57,717 nucleotides of DNA. Source: an uncultured Bacillota bacterium (GTDB taxonomy: Bacteria > Bacillota > Clostridia > Peptostreptococcales > Anaerovoracaceae). Of the stretch, positions 38,008 through 47,525 are shown one piece after another (the stretch's first letter is position 1; every line of letters begins with the position of its first letter). Position numbers and translations under genes: made by a program. The stretch is from the NCBI GenBank assembly GCA_949284065.1, contig CASDUO010000004.1:1-57717 (forward strand), given 5' to 3'. The notes beneath the pieces are model-generated. The model did not search any database and was not told the DNA's origin. It saw only the letters and a list, made by a program, of their open reading frames with translations.

Positions 38008-38961
38008 ATGAACAGAGTTTGCGAGATCCTGGGTACCGAGTACCCCATAATACAGGGAGCCATGGCAAGGATAGCCGATGGCGATCTGGCTGCAGCAGTA
38101 AGCGCAGGAGGAGGACTTGGTATAATAGCCGCCGGCGGAGCGGACGGCGACTGGCTCAGGGGACAGATCAAAACGGTGCGGGAAAAGACAGACAAGCCCT
38201 TTGGCGTGAACATCATGCTGCTGGCTCCCAACGTAGAGGAGCTCATAGATGTGGTCTGTGAAGAGAAAGTTCCGATCGTCACCACAGGTGCGGGGAATCC
38301 GGGCAAATACATCCCAAAACTCAATGAGGCAGGTATAAAGGTGATCCCGGTAGTGGCTTCGGTGGCCCTGGCAAAGAGAGTGGAAAGAGCCGGAGCCCAT
38401 GCAGTGGTAGCTGAAGGGACAGAGGCCGGAGGACATATAGGCGAAGCCACGACTATGGCTCTCACTCCCCAGGTGGCCGATGCAGTGGATATCCCTGTCA
38501 TAACGGCAGGGGGCGTGGCTGACGGCAGAGGCGTGGCAGCGGCATTCATGCTGGGAGGCGAAGGCGTCCAGGTTGGCACCAGGTTCCTGGTGGCCCATGA
38601 ATGCAACGTGGCCCAGGCATATAAGGACATGATAATCAAGGCCAAGGATTCCAGCACCGTGGCAACAGGCAGGAGCACGGGACATCCGGTAAGGGTCATC
38701 AAGAACAAGCTGGCAAAGAAGATCCTGGATCTGGAAAAAGAAAATGCGGATCAGGCTATGATAGACGAACTTTGCACCGGGACTCTGGGAAGAGCCGTAG
38801 TGGACGGCGATGTGGACATGGGCTCGGTCATGTCCGGTCAGATAGCCGGACTTGTGACCAAGGAGCAAAGTGCGAAGGAGATAATAGAGGAATTATTCAA
38901 GGAGGCAGAAGAGATCTATGAAAATAGGAGTGGTATTTGCAGGTCAGGGCGCGCAGTATAG
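38008..38961 (+). CDS. fabK: Enoyl-ACP reductase II
   Basis: FMN- and NADH-dependent reduction of trans-2-enoyl-ACP, last step of each elongation cycle. About 317 residues from ATG 38008 (the open frame from 37909 would start inside the operator region). Motifs: GTEYPIIQGAMARIAD, AAGGADGDWLR, and the active histidine H143 in EAGGHIGE; GGVADGRGVAAAFMLGGEGVQVGTRF is the phosphate site. First gene of the operon. Its last 14 codons overlap fabD. Confidence 0.93.
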   Translation: MNRVCEILGTEYPIIQGAMARIADGDLAAAVSAGGGLGIIAAGGADGDWLRGQIKTVREKTDKPFGVNIMLLAPNVEELIDVVCEEKVPIVTTGAGNPGKYIPKLNEAGIKVIPVVASVALAKRVERAGAHAVVAEGTEAGGHIGEATTMALTPQVADAVDIPVITAGGVADGRGVAAAFMLGGEGVQVGTRFLVAHECNVAQAYKDMIIKAKDSSTVATGRSTGHPVRVIKNKLAKKILDLEKENADQAMIDELCTGTLGRAVVDGDVDMGSVMSGQIAGLVTKEQSAKEIIEELFKEAEEIYENRSGICRSGRAV

Positions 38962-39886
38962 CGGCATGGGAAAAGATCTGTACGACAATTTCCCAAAAGC
39001 AAAAGAGATATTCGACAAGGCCGGAGAAGAGGTGAAACATTACAGCTTCGAGGGTACCCATGAGGAACTGAGGCAGACCCAGATAACACAGCCCTGTGTC
39101 TACACCGTCACCATGGCGGCGTGGGAAGTTTTCAAAGAAGCCCTTGAAAAAGAGCTGGGGAACGAAGTGGAAATAATGGGAATGGCAGGATTCAGCCTGG
39201 GAGAGTATTCTGCTCTTACGGCTGCCGGTTCCATACCGTCTATAGAAGAGGGACTGGACATAGTGAGACAGAGGGGGAAATTCATGATGGAAGCCGGCAC
39301 CGACGAAGAGGGCAACCTGAAAGGCGGCATGGCTGCAGCCTTCGGTAAAAGAGAGAAGATATTGGAGATGGTAGATGAGATTAAAGGCGACCATATACTT
39401 GAAGCTGTCAATTTCAACTCTCCTGTCCAGACAGCCATAGCAGGTGAAAGGGCCATACTTCCCGATCTGGTGGAGGCAGGCAGAGAAAGAAGGATAAAGG
39501 TGAAACTCCTTTCCACGGGAGCCGCCTTCCACAGTTCCATGATGGATCCCGCGGCAGAAAAGCTGGAAGTACTCATAAGGGAAAAAGGTATACAGAAACC
39601 GGAGATGAAAGTCTATTCCAACACTACGGCAAAGGATATGAGAGAAAACGATCTGGACATGCCCCGTATCCTGGCCATACAGGCCAAGTCACCGGTATAC
39701 TGGCAGGAAACAGTTGAAAACATGGCAGCTGACGGCGCCCGGGCAATAGTGGAGCTGGGGCCGGGAAAAACTCTGACCGGTTTTACGAAAAAGACAGTGG
39801 AAGGAGTGGGCGCATTCCACGTTCAGGATAAAGAAACGCTGGAAGAGACCATTGCCGGATTGAAGGAAATGAAAGAAAACGAATGA
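38918..39886 (+). CDS. fabD: Malonyl-CoA:ACP transacylase
   Basis: Transfers malonyl from CoA to ACP. 322 residues. GQGAQYSGMG at the N terminus, the nucleophile S93 in GFSLGEYS and the catalytic histidine in FHSSMM. The start lies inside fabK (44-bp overlap) with AAGGAGG upstream. Confidence 0.94.
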   Translation: MKIGVVFAGQGAQYSGMGKDLYDNFPKAKEIFDKAGEEVKHYSFEGTHEELRQTQITQPCVYTVTMAAWEVFKEALEKELGNEVEIMGMAGFSLGEYSALTAAGSIPSIEEGLDIVRQRGKFMMEAGTDEEGNLKGGMAAAFGKREKILEMVDEIKGDHILEAVNFNSPVQTAIAGERAILPDLVEAGRERRIKVKLLSTGAAFHSSMMDPAAEKLEVLIREKGIQKPEMKVYSNTTAKDMRENDLDMPRILAIQAKSPVYWQETVENMAADGARAIVELGPGKTLTGFTKKTVEGVGAFHVQDKETLEETIAGLKEMKENE

Positions 39887-39946
39887 GACATATGCCCTGT
39901 TGGAAGATATGAGGGCAGATGATGATATGGACCACGGAGGATAAAA

Positions 39947-40690
39947 GTGATATTAGAAGGTAAGAATGCCATCGTCACAGGCGGGCTCAAGGGCATAGGC
40001 AAAGCCATAGCAACAGAGTTCTGCAGGAACGGAGCCAACGTGCTCATAGTGTTCAGAGGCGATGAGGAAAGGACCGTCAAGGTAAGAGAAGGACTCAGCG
40101 GACTGCCGGGTCAGGTGGAGTTCCTGAGTGGAGATGTAGCCGACTCTGCAACGGCAGACGCCGCTGCGGCAAAGTGCAAAGAGCTTTGGGGAAGCGTGGA
40201 TATCCTGGTGAACAATGCGGGAGTGACCAACGACAAACTTTTGCCTCGTATGGGAGACGAAGACTTTGGCCAGGTGATAGATACGAATCTGAAAGGCAGT
40301 TTCTATTTTCTCAGAGCAGCTGCAAAGATAATGAGCAAACAGAGAAGCGGCAGCATAATCAACATGTCGTCGGTGGCAGGGATATATGGCAACCCCGCCC
40401 AGACCAACTACAGCGCATCCAAAGCAGGTGTCATAGGACTGACCAAATCGGCGGCGAAGGAGCTGGGGAGAAGAGGCATCAGAGTGAACGCCATAGCTCC
40501 CGGGTTCATAGAGACCGATATGACGGCGGCTCTCACTGAAGATCAGAAAGCAGCTGCGGCGGAGAACATAACTTTAGGCAGGATGGGACAGGGAAGCGAT
40601 ATAGCCAACGGAGCCCTTTTCCTGGCATCGGACATGTCCTCCTATATAACGGGACAGGTGCTGGGTATCGACGGAGGCATAAGGCTATAG
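39947..40690 (+). CDS. fabG: 3-oxoacyl-ACP reductase
   Basis: NADPH-dependent short-chain dehydrogenase. 247 residues. [12 protein letters not shown] nucleotide motif, NNAG, catalytic serine in MSSVAG and YSASK. The start is GTG 39947 behind GGAGG. Between fabD and fabF, as in other Firmicute fab operons. Confidence 0.95.
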   Translation: MILEGKNAIVTGGLKGIGKAIATEFCRNGANVLIVFRGDEERTVKVREGLSGLPGQVEFLSGDVADSATADAAAAKCKELWGSVDILVNNAGVTNDKLLPRMGDEDFGQVIDTNLKGSFYFLRAAAKIMSKQRSGSIINMSSVAGIYGNPAQTNYSASKAGVIGLTKSAAKELGRRGIRVNAIAPGFIETDMTAALTEDQKAAAAENITLGRMGQGSDIANGALFLASDMSSYITGQVLGIDGGIRL

Positions 40691-40754
40691 GCTTTCCGTA
40701 AAAGAGAGGTCACATCGACTGAGAACAGATATATGAAAGTTATTGGATATAACA

Positions 40755-40769
40755 GGCGGCTCTGCCGCC
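40755..40769 (+). other. Intercistronic hairpin fabG-fabF
   Basis: GGCGGC-TCT-GCCGCC, a 6-bp GC stem without a T tract, 14 bp before the fabF start codon. It may influence mRNA processing or translation. Confidence 0.5.
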
Positions 40770-40783
40770 ACGGAGGAAGATAA

Positions 40784-42013
40784 ATGAGAAGAGTAGTCAT
40801 TACGGGGATGGGAGCGATCACACCTATAGGCAAGACTGCAGCCGAGAGCTGGCAGGGCATCAAAGAAGGCAGGAACGGCATAGACAGGATAACCAAAATA
40901 GATAACCCGGATATAAAGGGACCCATGGGCGCTGAGATAAAGGACTTCGATTTCGGCGATAAAAGAGCGGCGAAGAGGCTGGATCTTTCATCCCAGTACG
41001 CCATAGTGGCGGCACGTGAGGCCATGGCCCAAAGCGGTATCGAAAGCGGGAAGAACGTTGCTCCGGAAAGATTCGGGGTAATGGCAGGAAGCGGTATCGG
41101 CGGCATAAGGACCCTGGAGGAGCAGATAGCGGGAGCGACGAAGAAGGACAGCACCAAGAGAGTCTCCGCTCTGATGGTTCCCATGATAATAGCGAATATG
41201 GTAGGCGGGAACCTGGCCATAGAGTTCCAGGCAAAAGGCAGCTGCATCGGTATAGTGACAGCCTGCGCCGCCGGCACCCACGGCATAGGAGAGGCCTACA
41301 GGAACATAAAGTTCGGGTTCTGCGACGTTATGCTGGGCGGCGGAGCAGAGGCGCCTTTCGCAAAGATATGCTATGCCGGATTCGAAAACATGACTGCAAC
41401 ATCCACCAGACAGGACAAGGACAGATGCTCGACTCCATTCGATAAGGAGAGAGACGGATTCGTAATGGGCGAGGGAGCAGGGTTCTTCGTGCTGGAGGAA
41501 CTGGAACATGCTAAGGCCAGAGGAGCAAAGATACTCGGCGAGGTGGCAGGATACGGCACCACCTGTGATGCATATCATATAACATCGCCGGAGCCTTCCG
41601 GAGACGGTCCGGCAAACGCCATGAAGATGGCCATCGAGGATGCGGGCATAAAGCCTGAGGACATAGACTATATCAACGCTCACGGAACCGGAACACCTCT
41701 CAACGATCTTTACGAGACGAGAGCGGTGAAGAAAGTTTTCGGCGACGACACGAAAGTCCCCATGAGTTCCACCAAAGGTAATGTGGGACATCTTCTGGGT
41801 GCTGCAGGAGCGGTGGAGGCCATCTTTTCACTGAACGCCGTCATAGACGGATTCATACCGCCGACCATCAATCTGAGAGTGCCCGATGAGGAACTGGATC
41901 TGGACTACGTACCCAATGAAGGAAGAGAGGCGGAACTCACCTATGCGATGTCCAATTCCCTGGGCTTCGGAGGACACAACGGAAGTCTGGTGATCAAAAA
42001 ATACGAAGGTTAA
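40784..42013 (+). CDS. fabF: 3-oxoacyl-ACP synthase II
   Basis: Elongating condensing enzyme. 409 residues. Nucleophile C161 in TACAAG, histidines in NAHGTGTPLND and GNVGHLLGAAG. No fabH or acpP lies nearby. CGGAGGAAG precedes ATG 40784. Confidence 0.95.
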   Translation: MRRVVITGMGAITPIGKTAAESWQGIKEGRNGIDRITKIDNPDIKGPMGAEIKDFDFGDKRAAKRLDLSSQYAIVAAREAMAQSGIESGKNVAPERFGVMAGSGIGGIRTLEEQIAGATKKDSTKRVSALMVPMIIANMVGGNLAIEFQAKGSCIGIVTACAAGTHGIGEAYRNIKFGFCDVMLGGGAEAPFAKICYAGFENMTATSTRQDKDRCSTPFDKERDGFVMGEGAGFFVLEELEHAKARGAKILGEVAGYGTTCDAYHITSPEPSGDGPANAMKMAIEDAGIKPEDIDYINAHGTGTPLNDLYETRAVKKVFGDDTKVPMSSTKGNVGHLLGAAGAVEAIFSLNAVIDGFIPPTINLRVPDEELDLDYVPNEGREAELTYAMSNSLGFGGHNGSLVIKKYEG

Positions 42014-42021
42014 AATATGAG

Positions 42022-42046
42022 GCGGCCGTGGAATCACCATGGCCGC
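42022..42046 (+). other. Intercistronic hairpin fabF-fabZ
   Basis: Ten-base-pair stem GCGGCCGTGG/CCATGGCCGC (one G-U) with loop AATCA and no T tract, 27 bp before fabZ. It may act as a processing or stabilising element within the operon. Confidence 0.55.
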
Positions 42047-42073
42047 ATATAAGTTGAGAGAAGGAAAGAAACC

Positions 42074-42502
42074 ATGCTGTATGACAAAGAACAGATAAAA
42101 GATATAATACCTCACAGAGAGCCATTCCTGCTCATAGACGAGATAGAGGAAATGGAAGTGGGGAAATCCATAACGGGGAAAAAATTCGTGAGCGCCGACG
42201 AATACTATTTCAAAGGGCATTTTCCCCAGGAGCCGGTCATGCCCGGAGTCCTCATAGTGGAATCCCTGGCTCAAACGGGAGCCGTAGCCATACTTTCAAT
42301 GCCGGAAAATAAGGGAAAGCTGGCATATTTCGGAGGCATAAAGGATGCGAAATTCAGAAGGAAAGTCGTGCCCGGAGACGAACTCACCCTTAAGGTGACG
42401 CTGGACAGAGTGAGGAGCAGTGCAGGTACGGGCACGGCAGAAGCTTATGTAGGCGACGAGCTGGCATGTAAATGCTCCATAATGTTTGCTTTGAGTAAAT
42501 AA
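42074..42502 (+). CDS. fabZ: 3-hydroxyacyl-ACP dehydratase
   Basis: Hot-dog fold dehydratase, 142 residues. Active-site histidine in HREPFLLID and glutamate in GHFPQEPVMPGVLIVESLAQ. No fabA/fabM homologue is visible, so the source of unsaturated fatty acids is not shown here. Confidence 0.95.
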   Translation: MLYDKEQIKDIIPHREPFLLIDEIEEMEVGKSITGKKFVSADEYYFKGHFPQEPVMPGVLIVESLAQTGAVAILSMPENKGKLAYFGGIKDAKFRRKVVPGDELTLKVTLDRVRSSAGTGTAEAYVGDELACKCSIMFALSK

Positions 42503-42527
42503 GGCACGGTCAAAGAGGGCAGGTCAT

Positions 42528-43991
42528 ATGGATAATATCAGGCGCATCGACGACATAATGGTACAGCTGTTCAACTCTGTCCTGAAGATGGAGGAATACT
42601 CTATAAAAAAAGCCGGGCAAAAAGATCTTTCCGCCAAGGAGATAGGGACCCTGGCGGTCCTTGACGTGAATAAAGCCAGGACCATGTCGGAAGTCGCGGC
42701 GGAACTCAGGATAAGCGTAGGGACCCTCACTGTCAGCATCAACCGTCTGGTGAAGAAAGGCTATGTGGAAAGATACAGGACCGATAACGACAGGAGAGTG
42801 GTGAGGCTCAGGCTCACCAGAAAAGGAGAAAGCGCAGTAAGGGTCAGAGAGAGACTCCACCGGCGGATGATAGGACAGGCCATATCATCTCTTACCGAGG
42901 AGGAGACGGAGAGGTTCATCGATTCCCTCGAGTCCATAAACAGGTATCTCGCCATGCAGGAAGAGCCGCCGCTGAGAAAAGACGAATTCACCCTTTCCCC
43001 TGTCAGGATAGGAGATAAGATCTTAGAGAAGAACATATTCCAGGGAGCCTTGAGCCCGGGCATATCGGGAGCAGAGCTGGTTTCCCGTGTCATACTGGCC
43101 GGCGGAGTGGGGACCATAGCTTCTCACGGCATAGGGATATACGATGAATTTTATAAGGAAGATCCGGCAGAGGCTAATGTCCGGGCCCTGCGTCGGGAAA
43201 TAAAGAAGGTCAAAGAGATCGTGGAAAAAGAGGGCGGCGGACCTAAAGGCTTCCTGGCTGTGAATGTCATGTGTTCCGACGCGGAGTACAGAGAGTATGT
43301 GAAGGCTGCCTGTGAAGAGGGAGCGGATATGATCGTTGCGGGAGCGGGACTGCCTACCGGTCTGCCGGAGATGTGCAGGAACCTGGGGAGAGAGGATATG
43401 CTTCTGATCCCCATAGTCTCGTCTGTGAGGGCCATGAAAATCATCCTTAGGAGCTGGGAGAAAAAGCACGGCAGACTGCCTGACGGTTTCATATTCGAAG
43501 GCCCCATGGCGGGAGGACTGCTGGGATATAAACGGGACCAGATAGGCAAGGCAATGGTGGAATACTGCACACTGCTCAAAACGGCCAAGGAAGCGCTGGC
43601 AGAATATGATATACCGCTCATAGCGGCAGGAGGGATATGGGACAGAGAGGACGCTACGGAAGCATATAAATACGGAGCCGATGCCATACAGCTGGGGACA
43701 CGCTTCGTTACATCAGGTGAAAGCAAGGGGACAGAAGATTTCAAGAAAGCCTATCTAAAATGCGGAAGAGATGATACCATACTAGTAGATACGAAGGACG
43801 GCCGCCTGGGAAGGATAATAAAGACCGGCAGGACCAAAGGAGATATCGTGGACAGGGATCTGCTCTTTTCTGCAGCAAAGGCGGTAAGAGGGGATACGGA
43901 AGACGGTCTCCTGTTTGCCGGAGCTAAGGCCTATAGGGCGGAGGAGCTTGAAGATGCGGAAGATATAATCCGCAGTTTCGGGACAGGATGA
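42528..43991 (+). CDS. Fusion: FabT-like MarR regulator + nitronate monooxygenase/FabK-like domain
   Basis: 487 residues in one uninterrupted frame. Residues 1-145 resemble FabT end to end ([52 protein letters not shown]). From about 155 a TIM-barrel NMO/FabK domain follows ([49 protein letters not shown]). At the place of the catalytic histidine (AGGHxG; H143 in the FabK of this operon) it reads AGGLLG with L331, so the enzyme is probably inactive and may serve as a flavin or acyl sensor (inference). It is the obvious candidate to bind the FabT box at 37908. It follows fabZ by 25 bp, and its stop overlaps an alternative upstream start of gap. Confidence 0.85.
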   Translation: MDNIRRIDDIMVQLFNSVLKMEEYSIKKAGQKDLSAKEIGTLAVLDVNKARTMSEVAAELRISVGTLTVSINRLVKKGYVERYRTDNDRRVVRLRLTRKGESAVRVRERLHRRMIGQAISSLTEEETERFIDSLESINRYLAMQEEPPLRKDEFTLSPVRIGDKILEKNIFQGALSPGISGAELVSRVILAGGVGTIASHGIGIYDEFYKEDPAEANVRALRREIKKVKEIVEKEGGGPKGFLAVNVMCSDAEYREYVKAACEEGADMIVAGAGLPTGLPEMCRNLGREDMLLIPIVSSVRAMKIILRSWEKKHGRLPDGFIFEGPMAGGLLGYKRDQIGKAMVEYCTLLKTAKEALAEYDIPLIAAGGIWDREDATEAYKYGADAIQLGTRFVTSGESKGTEDFKKAYLKCGRDDTILVDTKDGRLGRIIKTGRTKGDIVDRDLLFSAAKAVRGDTEDGLLFAGAKAYRAEELEDAEDIIRSFGTG

Positions 43992-44014
43992 TTTGGAAAG
44001 AAAGAGGTATGAAG

Positions 44015-45025
44015 ATGAGGATAGCCATAAACGGATTCGGAAGGATAGGCAGGCTGACTTTCAGAAAGATATTCGGAGACAGGGACATGGAGGTCGTTGC
44101 GGTGAACGACCTGACAAAACCGGAGATGCTGGCCTATCTTTTGAAATACGACAGTGTCCAGGGAGGATATTCGGGACATGAAGTGTCTCACGGAGAGGGT
44201 GAGCTGATCGTAGACGGCAAAACCATAAAAATATATTCGGAACAGGATCCGGCAAGATTACCGTGGAAAGAGGACCGTATAGATATGGTCATCGAGGCCA
44301 CGGGATTTTTTGCTTCAAAGGAAAAGGCATCTGCCCATATCAAGGCCGGTGCGAAAAAAGTCCTTATATCGGCCCCGGCGGGAAAAGATGTAAAGACTAT
44401 AGTTTACGGAGTGAACCATGAGACCCTTGAGGCAGAGGACATTATAGTATCGGGAGCTTCATGCACCACCAACTGTCTGGCGCCTATGGCCAAAGTCCTG
44501 AACGAATACAGAGAACTGAGAACGGGATTCATGACTACTATACACGCCTATACCGGCGACCAGATGATATTGGACGGACCTCACAGGAAAGGAGATTTCC
44601 GAAGGGCGAGAGCCGGCGCCATCAACATAGTGCCAAACAGCACCGGAGCGGCAAAGGCTATAGGCCAGGTCATACCGGAACTGGACGGCAAACTCATAGG
44701 CTCCGCTCAAAGGGTACCGGTGCCCAGCGGTTCCATAACCATTCTCGACGCCACTCTCAAAGATATGACGGACAGTGTTTCTGTAGAGGGCATAAACGAA
44801 GCCATGAAAAAAGCATCCAATGAAAGCTTCGGATATTCAGAGGAACAACTCGTTTCAAGCGATGTCATAGGCATGAGCTACGGCTCCCTTTTCGATGCCA
44901 CTCAGACGTTGGCGGAAAAATGCGGGACCCACATATATGAAGTACGCGTAGTGGCATGGTACGACAACGAGATGAGCTATGTGAGCCAGCTCGTGCGGAC
45001 TATGAAATACATGGGGAATATGTAG
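44015..45025 (+). CDS. gap: Glyceraldehyde-3-phosphate dehydrogenase, type I
   Basis: 336 residues. [10 protein letters not shown] and AVNDLT (NAD-type Asp), nucleophile C150 in [12 protein letters not shown], and WYDNEMSY at the C terminus. I chose ATG 44015 (AAGAGG 8 bp before) over the upstream ATGs at 43988 and 44009. The gene is 23 bp after the regulator fusion, so this glycolytic enzyme probably shares the lipid transcript; pgk and tpi are absent. Confidence 0.93.
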   Translation: MRIAINGFGRIGRLTFRKIFGDRDMEVVAVNDLTKPEMLAYLLKYDSVQGGYSGHEVSHGEGELIVDGKTIKIYSEQDPARLPWKEDRIDMVIEATGFFASKEKASAHIKAGAKKVLISAPAGKDVKTIVYGVNHETLEAEDIIVSGASCTTNCLAPMAKVLNEYRELRTGFMTTIHAYTGDQMILDGPHRKGDFRRARAGAINIVPNSTGAAKAIGQVIPELDGKLIGSAQRVPVPSGSITILDATLKDMTDSVSVEGINEAMKKASNESFGYSEEQLVSSDVIGMSYGSLFDATQTLAEKCGTHIYEVRVVAWYDNEMSYVSQLVRTMKYMGNM

Positions 45026-45041
45026 GGGGCGACCCTTTACA

Positions 45042-45866
45042 TTATTTTCTCCCCGTCAGAAGGCGGGAGTGCCCCAGGAACATCAACGCAGCCTTCTTGT
45101 GTGAACCAAAGGCCTCTTCTGCTGTATCTATGATCTGCACATCCTGATAACCCATGTCTTTGAGTTTCTGTACAAAGGCATCCATATCGCCGTAGAGTTT
45201 CGGTTTCATCTCATCGTTCAAGGCGAAGACGCCGCCTTTTTTCAGCACCCGCAGACTTTCCATGAGCAGTTCGTGCATATCGGCGCCCATTATGTTGTGA
45301 TATACGTAGTTGCTGACCACTGCATCGAAACTCTCATCGGGGAAGTCCAGTTGGCTCGCATCGCCCTGCCGGAACACGCATCGGTGAGACGTGCCCTCGC
45401 TTGCTGCATTTTTTTCACAGAGATCTTTGCTGTAGTTGTAAACTGCTCCCCAGCGGTCTATGCCCGTTACCTCTGTTTCCGGCCATGTGAGAGCAGAACG
45501 GATCGACAAAGCTCCGGAGCCGCAGCCTACTTCCAGGAGACGGCCTTTACCGTCATAGTCCATATGGGAAAGCATGGTCCTGTGGACCTGTTCCATTATG
45601 CCTCCGCCGCCAAAAGCGTATTGTTTGCGGACCCAGGAGATCCATATGAGGATCAGTATGAGGACTGCGGTTATAAGTGAGAACAGGACACACAGGGCAA
45701 CTATGTGAAATATTGTGAGAGAAAGGATGATCAGCACAGCAACGATGACTATCAGGCTTATCACTGCATAAAACACCGGAGACGACATCCAGTTCCCGTA
45801 GTTTTCCCCATGAGTCCCAAGTTTGATCTTTTCCTGTAGATCTTTGTTAGTTTCCAATTCAAACAC
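45042..45866 (-). CDS. Membrane-anchored class I SAM-dependent methyltransferase
   Basis: About 274 residues. Two hydrophobic helices at roughly 30-52 and 56-78 anchor it; the catalytic domain has the SAM motif LLEVGCGSGALSIRSAL, GIDRWG and a later GDASQLDFPDESFDAVVSNYVYHNI. Start either GTG 45866 or TTG 45857 (CAGGTG 6 bp upstream); neither is an ATG. The promoter carries a metal-type operator between -35 and -10. Substrate unknown. By context it belongs to the metal regulon, perhaps in metallophore or lipid modification (inference). Confidence 0.8.
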   Translation of the reverse strand: MFELETNKDLQEKIKLGTHGENYGNWMSSPVFYAVISLIVIVAVLIILSLTIFHIVALCVLFSLITAVLILILIWISWVRKQYAFGGGGIMEQVHRTMLSHMDYDGKGRLLEVGCGSGALSIRSALTWPETEVTGIDRWGAVYNYSKDLCEKNAASEGTSHRCVFRQGDASQLDFPDESFDAVVSNYVYHNIMGADMHELLMESLRVLKKGGVFALNDEMKPKLYGDMDAFVQKLKDMGYQDVQIIDTAEEAFGSHKKAALMFLGHSRLLTGRK

Positions 45867-45907
45867 CTGCTTTCTTCAATGACGGGCGACTGTATGCTCC
45901 TGAAGAC

Positions 45908-45937
45908 ATTATAAGTTAGGTAACACTAACCAGTCAA
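45908..45937 (-). promoter_or_regulatory. Methyltransferase promoter with DtxR-like operator in the spacer
   Basis: On the minus strand -35 TTGACT (45932-45937) and -10 TATAAT (45908-45913) are 18 bp apart, and the spacer is almost entirely GTTAG-N6-CTAAC (45915-45930), the operator found before the ATPase and DUF3793 operons. Confidence 0.85.
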
Positions 45938-45960
45938 TCTGTTTTTCTCTTCTCTCATGC

Positions 45961-45989
45961 AGAAAGGCGGCCTGATGGCTCAGACCGCC
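45961..45989 (-). terminator. Probable terminator of rnhA
   Basis: Stem GGCGG-CTGA/TCAG-CCGCC with one mismatch and a TGGC loop; on the minus strand it is followed by TTTCT. Moderate strength. Confidence 0.5.
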
Positions 45990-46045
45990 CATGGAACGAA
46001 CGGGAAAGTACGCTTTGGTCGTGTACGTGGAGCGTTTGTGATTTA

Positions 46046-46669
46046 TCACGGAAGCCGCTTGTTTTCAAAGAGAGCGGCTTTTGCCAGTTCATCCACTTTG
46101 TCGTTGTAGGGGTTGTTGCTGTGGCCTTTCACTTTTTTGAAACCCACATCGAGTTTCCCCGCAAATCTGGAGTTGAGGGTTTCGACATACATTTGCGAAA
46201 CGGGAGTCTTTGCTTTCCATTCGCCTATGGCCCACTTGCTCAGGCCGGAATAATCGTGATATATCTTCACCTTCTCATACCCGTTGGCCAGAGCCCAGTC
46301 AAGGGATGCCAGCACACCCAGTATCTCTCCGGTGACATTGCGGCTTTCTATATATTCCGGGTCGGAACCGTAGTCGCAGAGTGAGATATCTTCTCCGTCG
46401 CCACGGATGATGACAGCTCCGTAGGAGTATTTGCCTTCAGACTCATCGAAGCTGCCGTCGCAAAACACCACGAGCCAGCCGCAGCCTATATCCTGCCGGA
46501 TCTGGTCCTCCCAGAAATCATTGCCGGACAAAAACGCCTCCGCCTCTTTCCGAGTCGAAAAAGATTTATATACGGATCCCGGGAAACCGTGGACTGCTTC
46601 TCTGCATTCGTCCCAGGTCTCGAATATACCGGTGGTCTTACCTTTTTTTACAGCATAAAATTTTCCCAT
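46046..46669 (-). CDS. rnhA: Ribonuclease H with viroplasmin-like N-terminal domain
   Basis: 207 residues. Residues 1-50 (KFYAVKKGKTTGIFETWDECREAVHGF...) are the caulimovirus viroplasmin-like domain that binds RNA:DNA hybrids in eukaryotic-type RNase H1. The RNase H fold follows with acidic residues in FCDGSFD, E of NVTGEILGV, D of YHDYSGL and the last Asp in YNDKVDELA. Degrades RNA in hybrids. AGAAGGG precedes ATG 46669. Confidence 0.92.
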   Translation of the reverse strand: MGKFYAVKKGKTTGIFETWDECREAVHGFPGSVYKSFSTRKEAEAFLSGNDFWEDQIRQDIGCGWLVVFCDGSFDESEGKYSYGAVIIRGDGEDISLCDYGSDPEYIESRNVTGEILGVLASLDWALANGYEKVKIYHDYSGLSKWAIGEWKAKTPVSQMYVETLNSRFAGKLDVGFKKVKGHSNNPYNDKVDELAKAALFENKRLP

Positions 46670-46696
46670 CGAAAACCCTTCTTAATATCTGAAACT

Positions 46697-47266
46697 TTAT
46701 TTTTTCAGCTTTCCACCGGCTTTGAAAGCTTCTCCCACTCTTTCGGTGACGCTATAGTAACCGTGGGTATAGGGGTCGAAAGAAATCGCGTCTACGGCGG
46801 TGATGTTCACCCGGCCGTCCTTGAGCACCTTCTCATCTGCACATACGTTGACTACTTTCCCTACGACGCCGTGTCCGCAGGGGTCATCTTTGTATTCAAC
46901 GAATTCGCATTCAAGGCATATGGGGAATTCATTCACTATGGGGGCATCCACATTTTCCGATTTGACAGCTGTCAAACCGCTGTTGGTGAATTTATCGGGG
47001 GTGTCGTTAGCGGATACTATGCCGAGGTAGTCGGCCTCTACCAGATGGGCCGCGTCAGCTATGCTTACCGTGAAGGCTTTCCTCTCCTTTATGTTGGCTA
47101 CGGTCTTGTGTGTGGGGCTGAGGGTGAGTATGACATGATCCCTGGCATACATGGTTCCCCAGGCCGCATTCATCACATCTATGCTGTCGTCCTCGTTGTA
47201 TGTCGCTACCATAAGTACCGGCATCGGGAATATCGCCTCCGTTATATCTATGTTTTTCTTTGCCAT
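46697..47266 (-). CDS. Flavin reductase-like / flavoredoxin family protein
   Basis: 189 residues. MPVLMVATYNEDDSIDVMNAAWG and ILTLSPTHKTVANIKERKAFTVSI are the FMN-binding split-barrel signature of flavoredoxins. Anaerobes use such proteins as FMN electron carriers or NAD(P)H:flavin reductases; the partner is not evident here. AAGGAGG precedes ATG 47266. Confidence 0.85.
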   Translation of the reverse strand: MAKKNIDITEAIFPMPVLMVATYNEDDSIDVMNAAWGTMYARDHVILTLSPTHKTVANIKERKAFTVSIADAAHLVEADYLGIVSANDTPDKFTNSGLTAVKSENVDAPIVNEFPICLECEFVEYKDDPCGHGVVGKVVNVCADEKVLKDGRVNITAVDAISFDPYTHGYYSVTERVGEAFKAGGKLKK

Positions 47267-47525
47267 AAAAAGTCCTCCTTGTTCGGTAAAAATCTATATG
47301 TACAATTTTAACAGAACGGAGAAAATATTCCTATGATTAATAACGGATAAATTTGATTTATATCGATTTGATTTTTAATACCAAGATGTCTATCAATGAT
47401 TTTATATCTTCAGCTTTTAGATCCATTGTTCTGGTGCATGGTGATATTAGCTGCATTTATATTTTGATATTTGCATGTAGTGTAAAAAATTGTGTCACTT
47501 GGGCATAAAATATAATGATAGGATA
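47267..47525. other. AT-rich intergenic region before the toxin-antitoxin pair
   Basis: About 260 bp between the flavoredoxin start and the toxin promoter. It is much richer in A and T than the surrounding genes. No convincing gene, repeat or RNA is visible; a flavoredoxin promoter must lie near 47290-47340 but I cannot place its boxes with confidence. Confidence 0.5.

Noticed and set aside
47352..47425. Short minus-strand frame beginning MDLKAEDIKSLIDIL in the AT-rich gap
   Set aside because: About 22 codons, no ribosome binding site, no recognisable similarity; more likely chance in AT-rich DNA.
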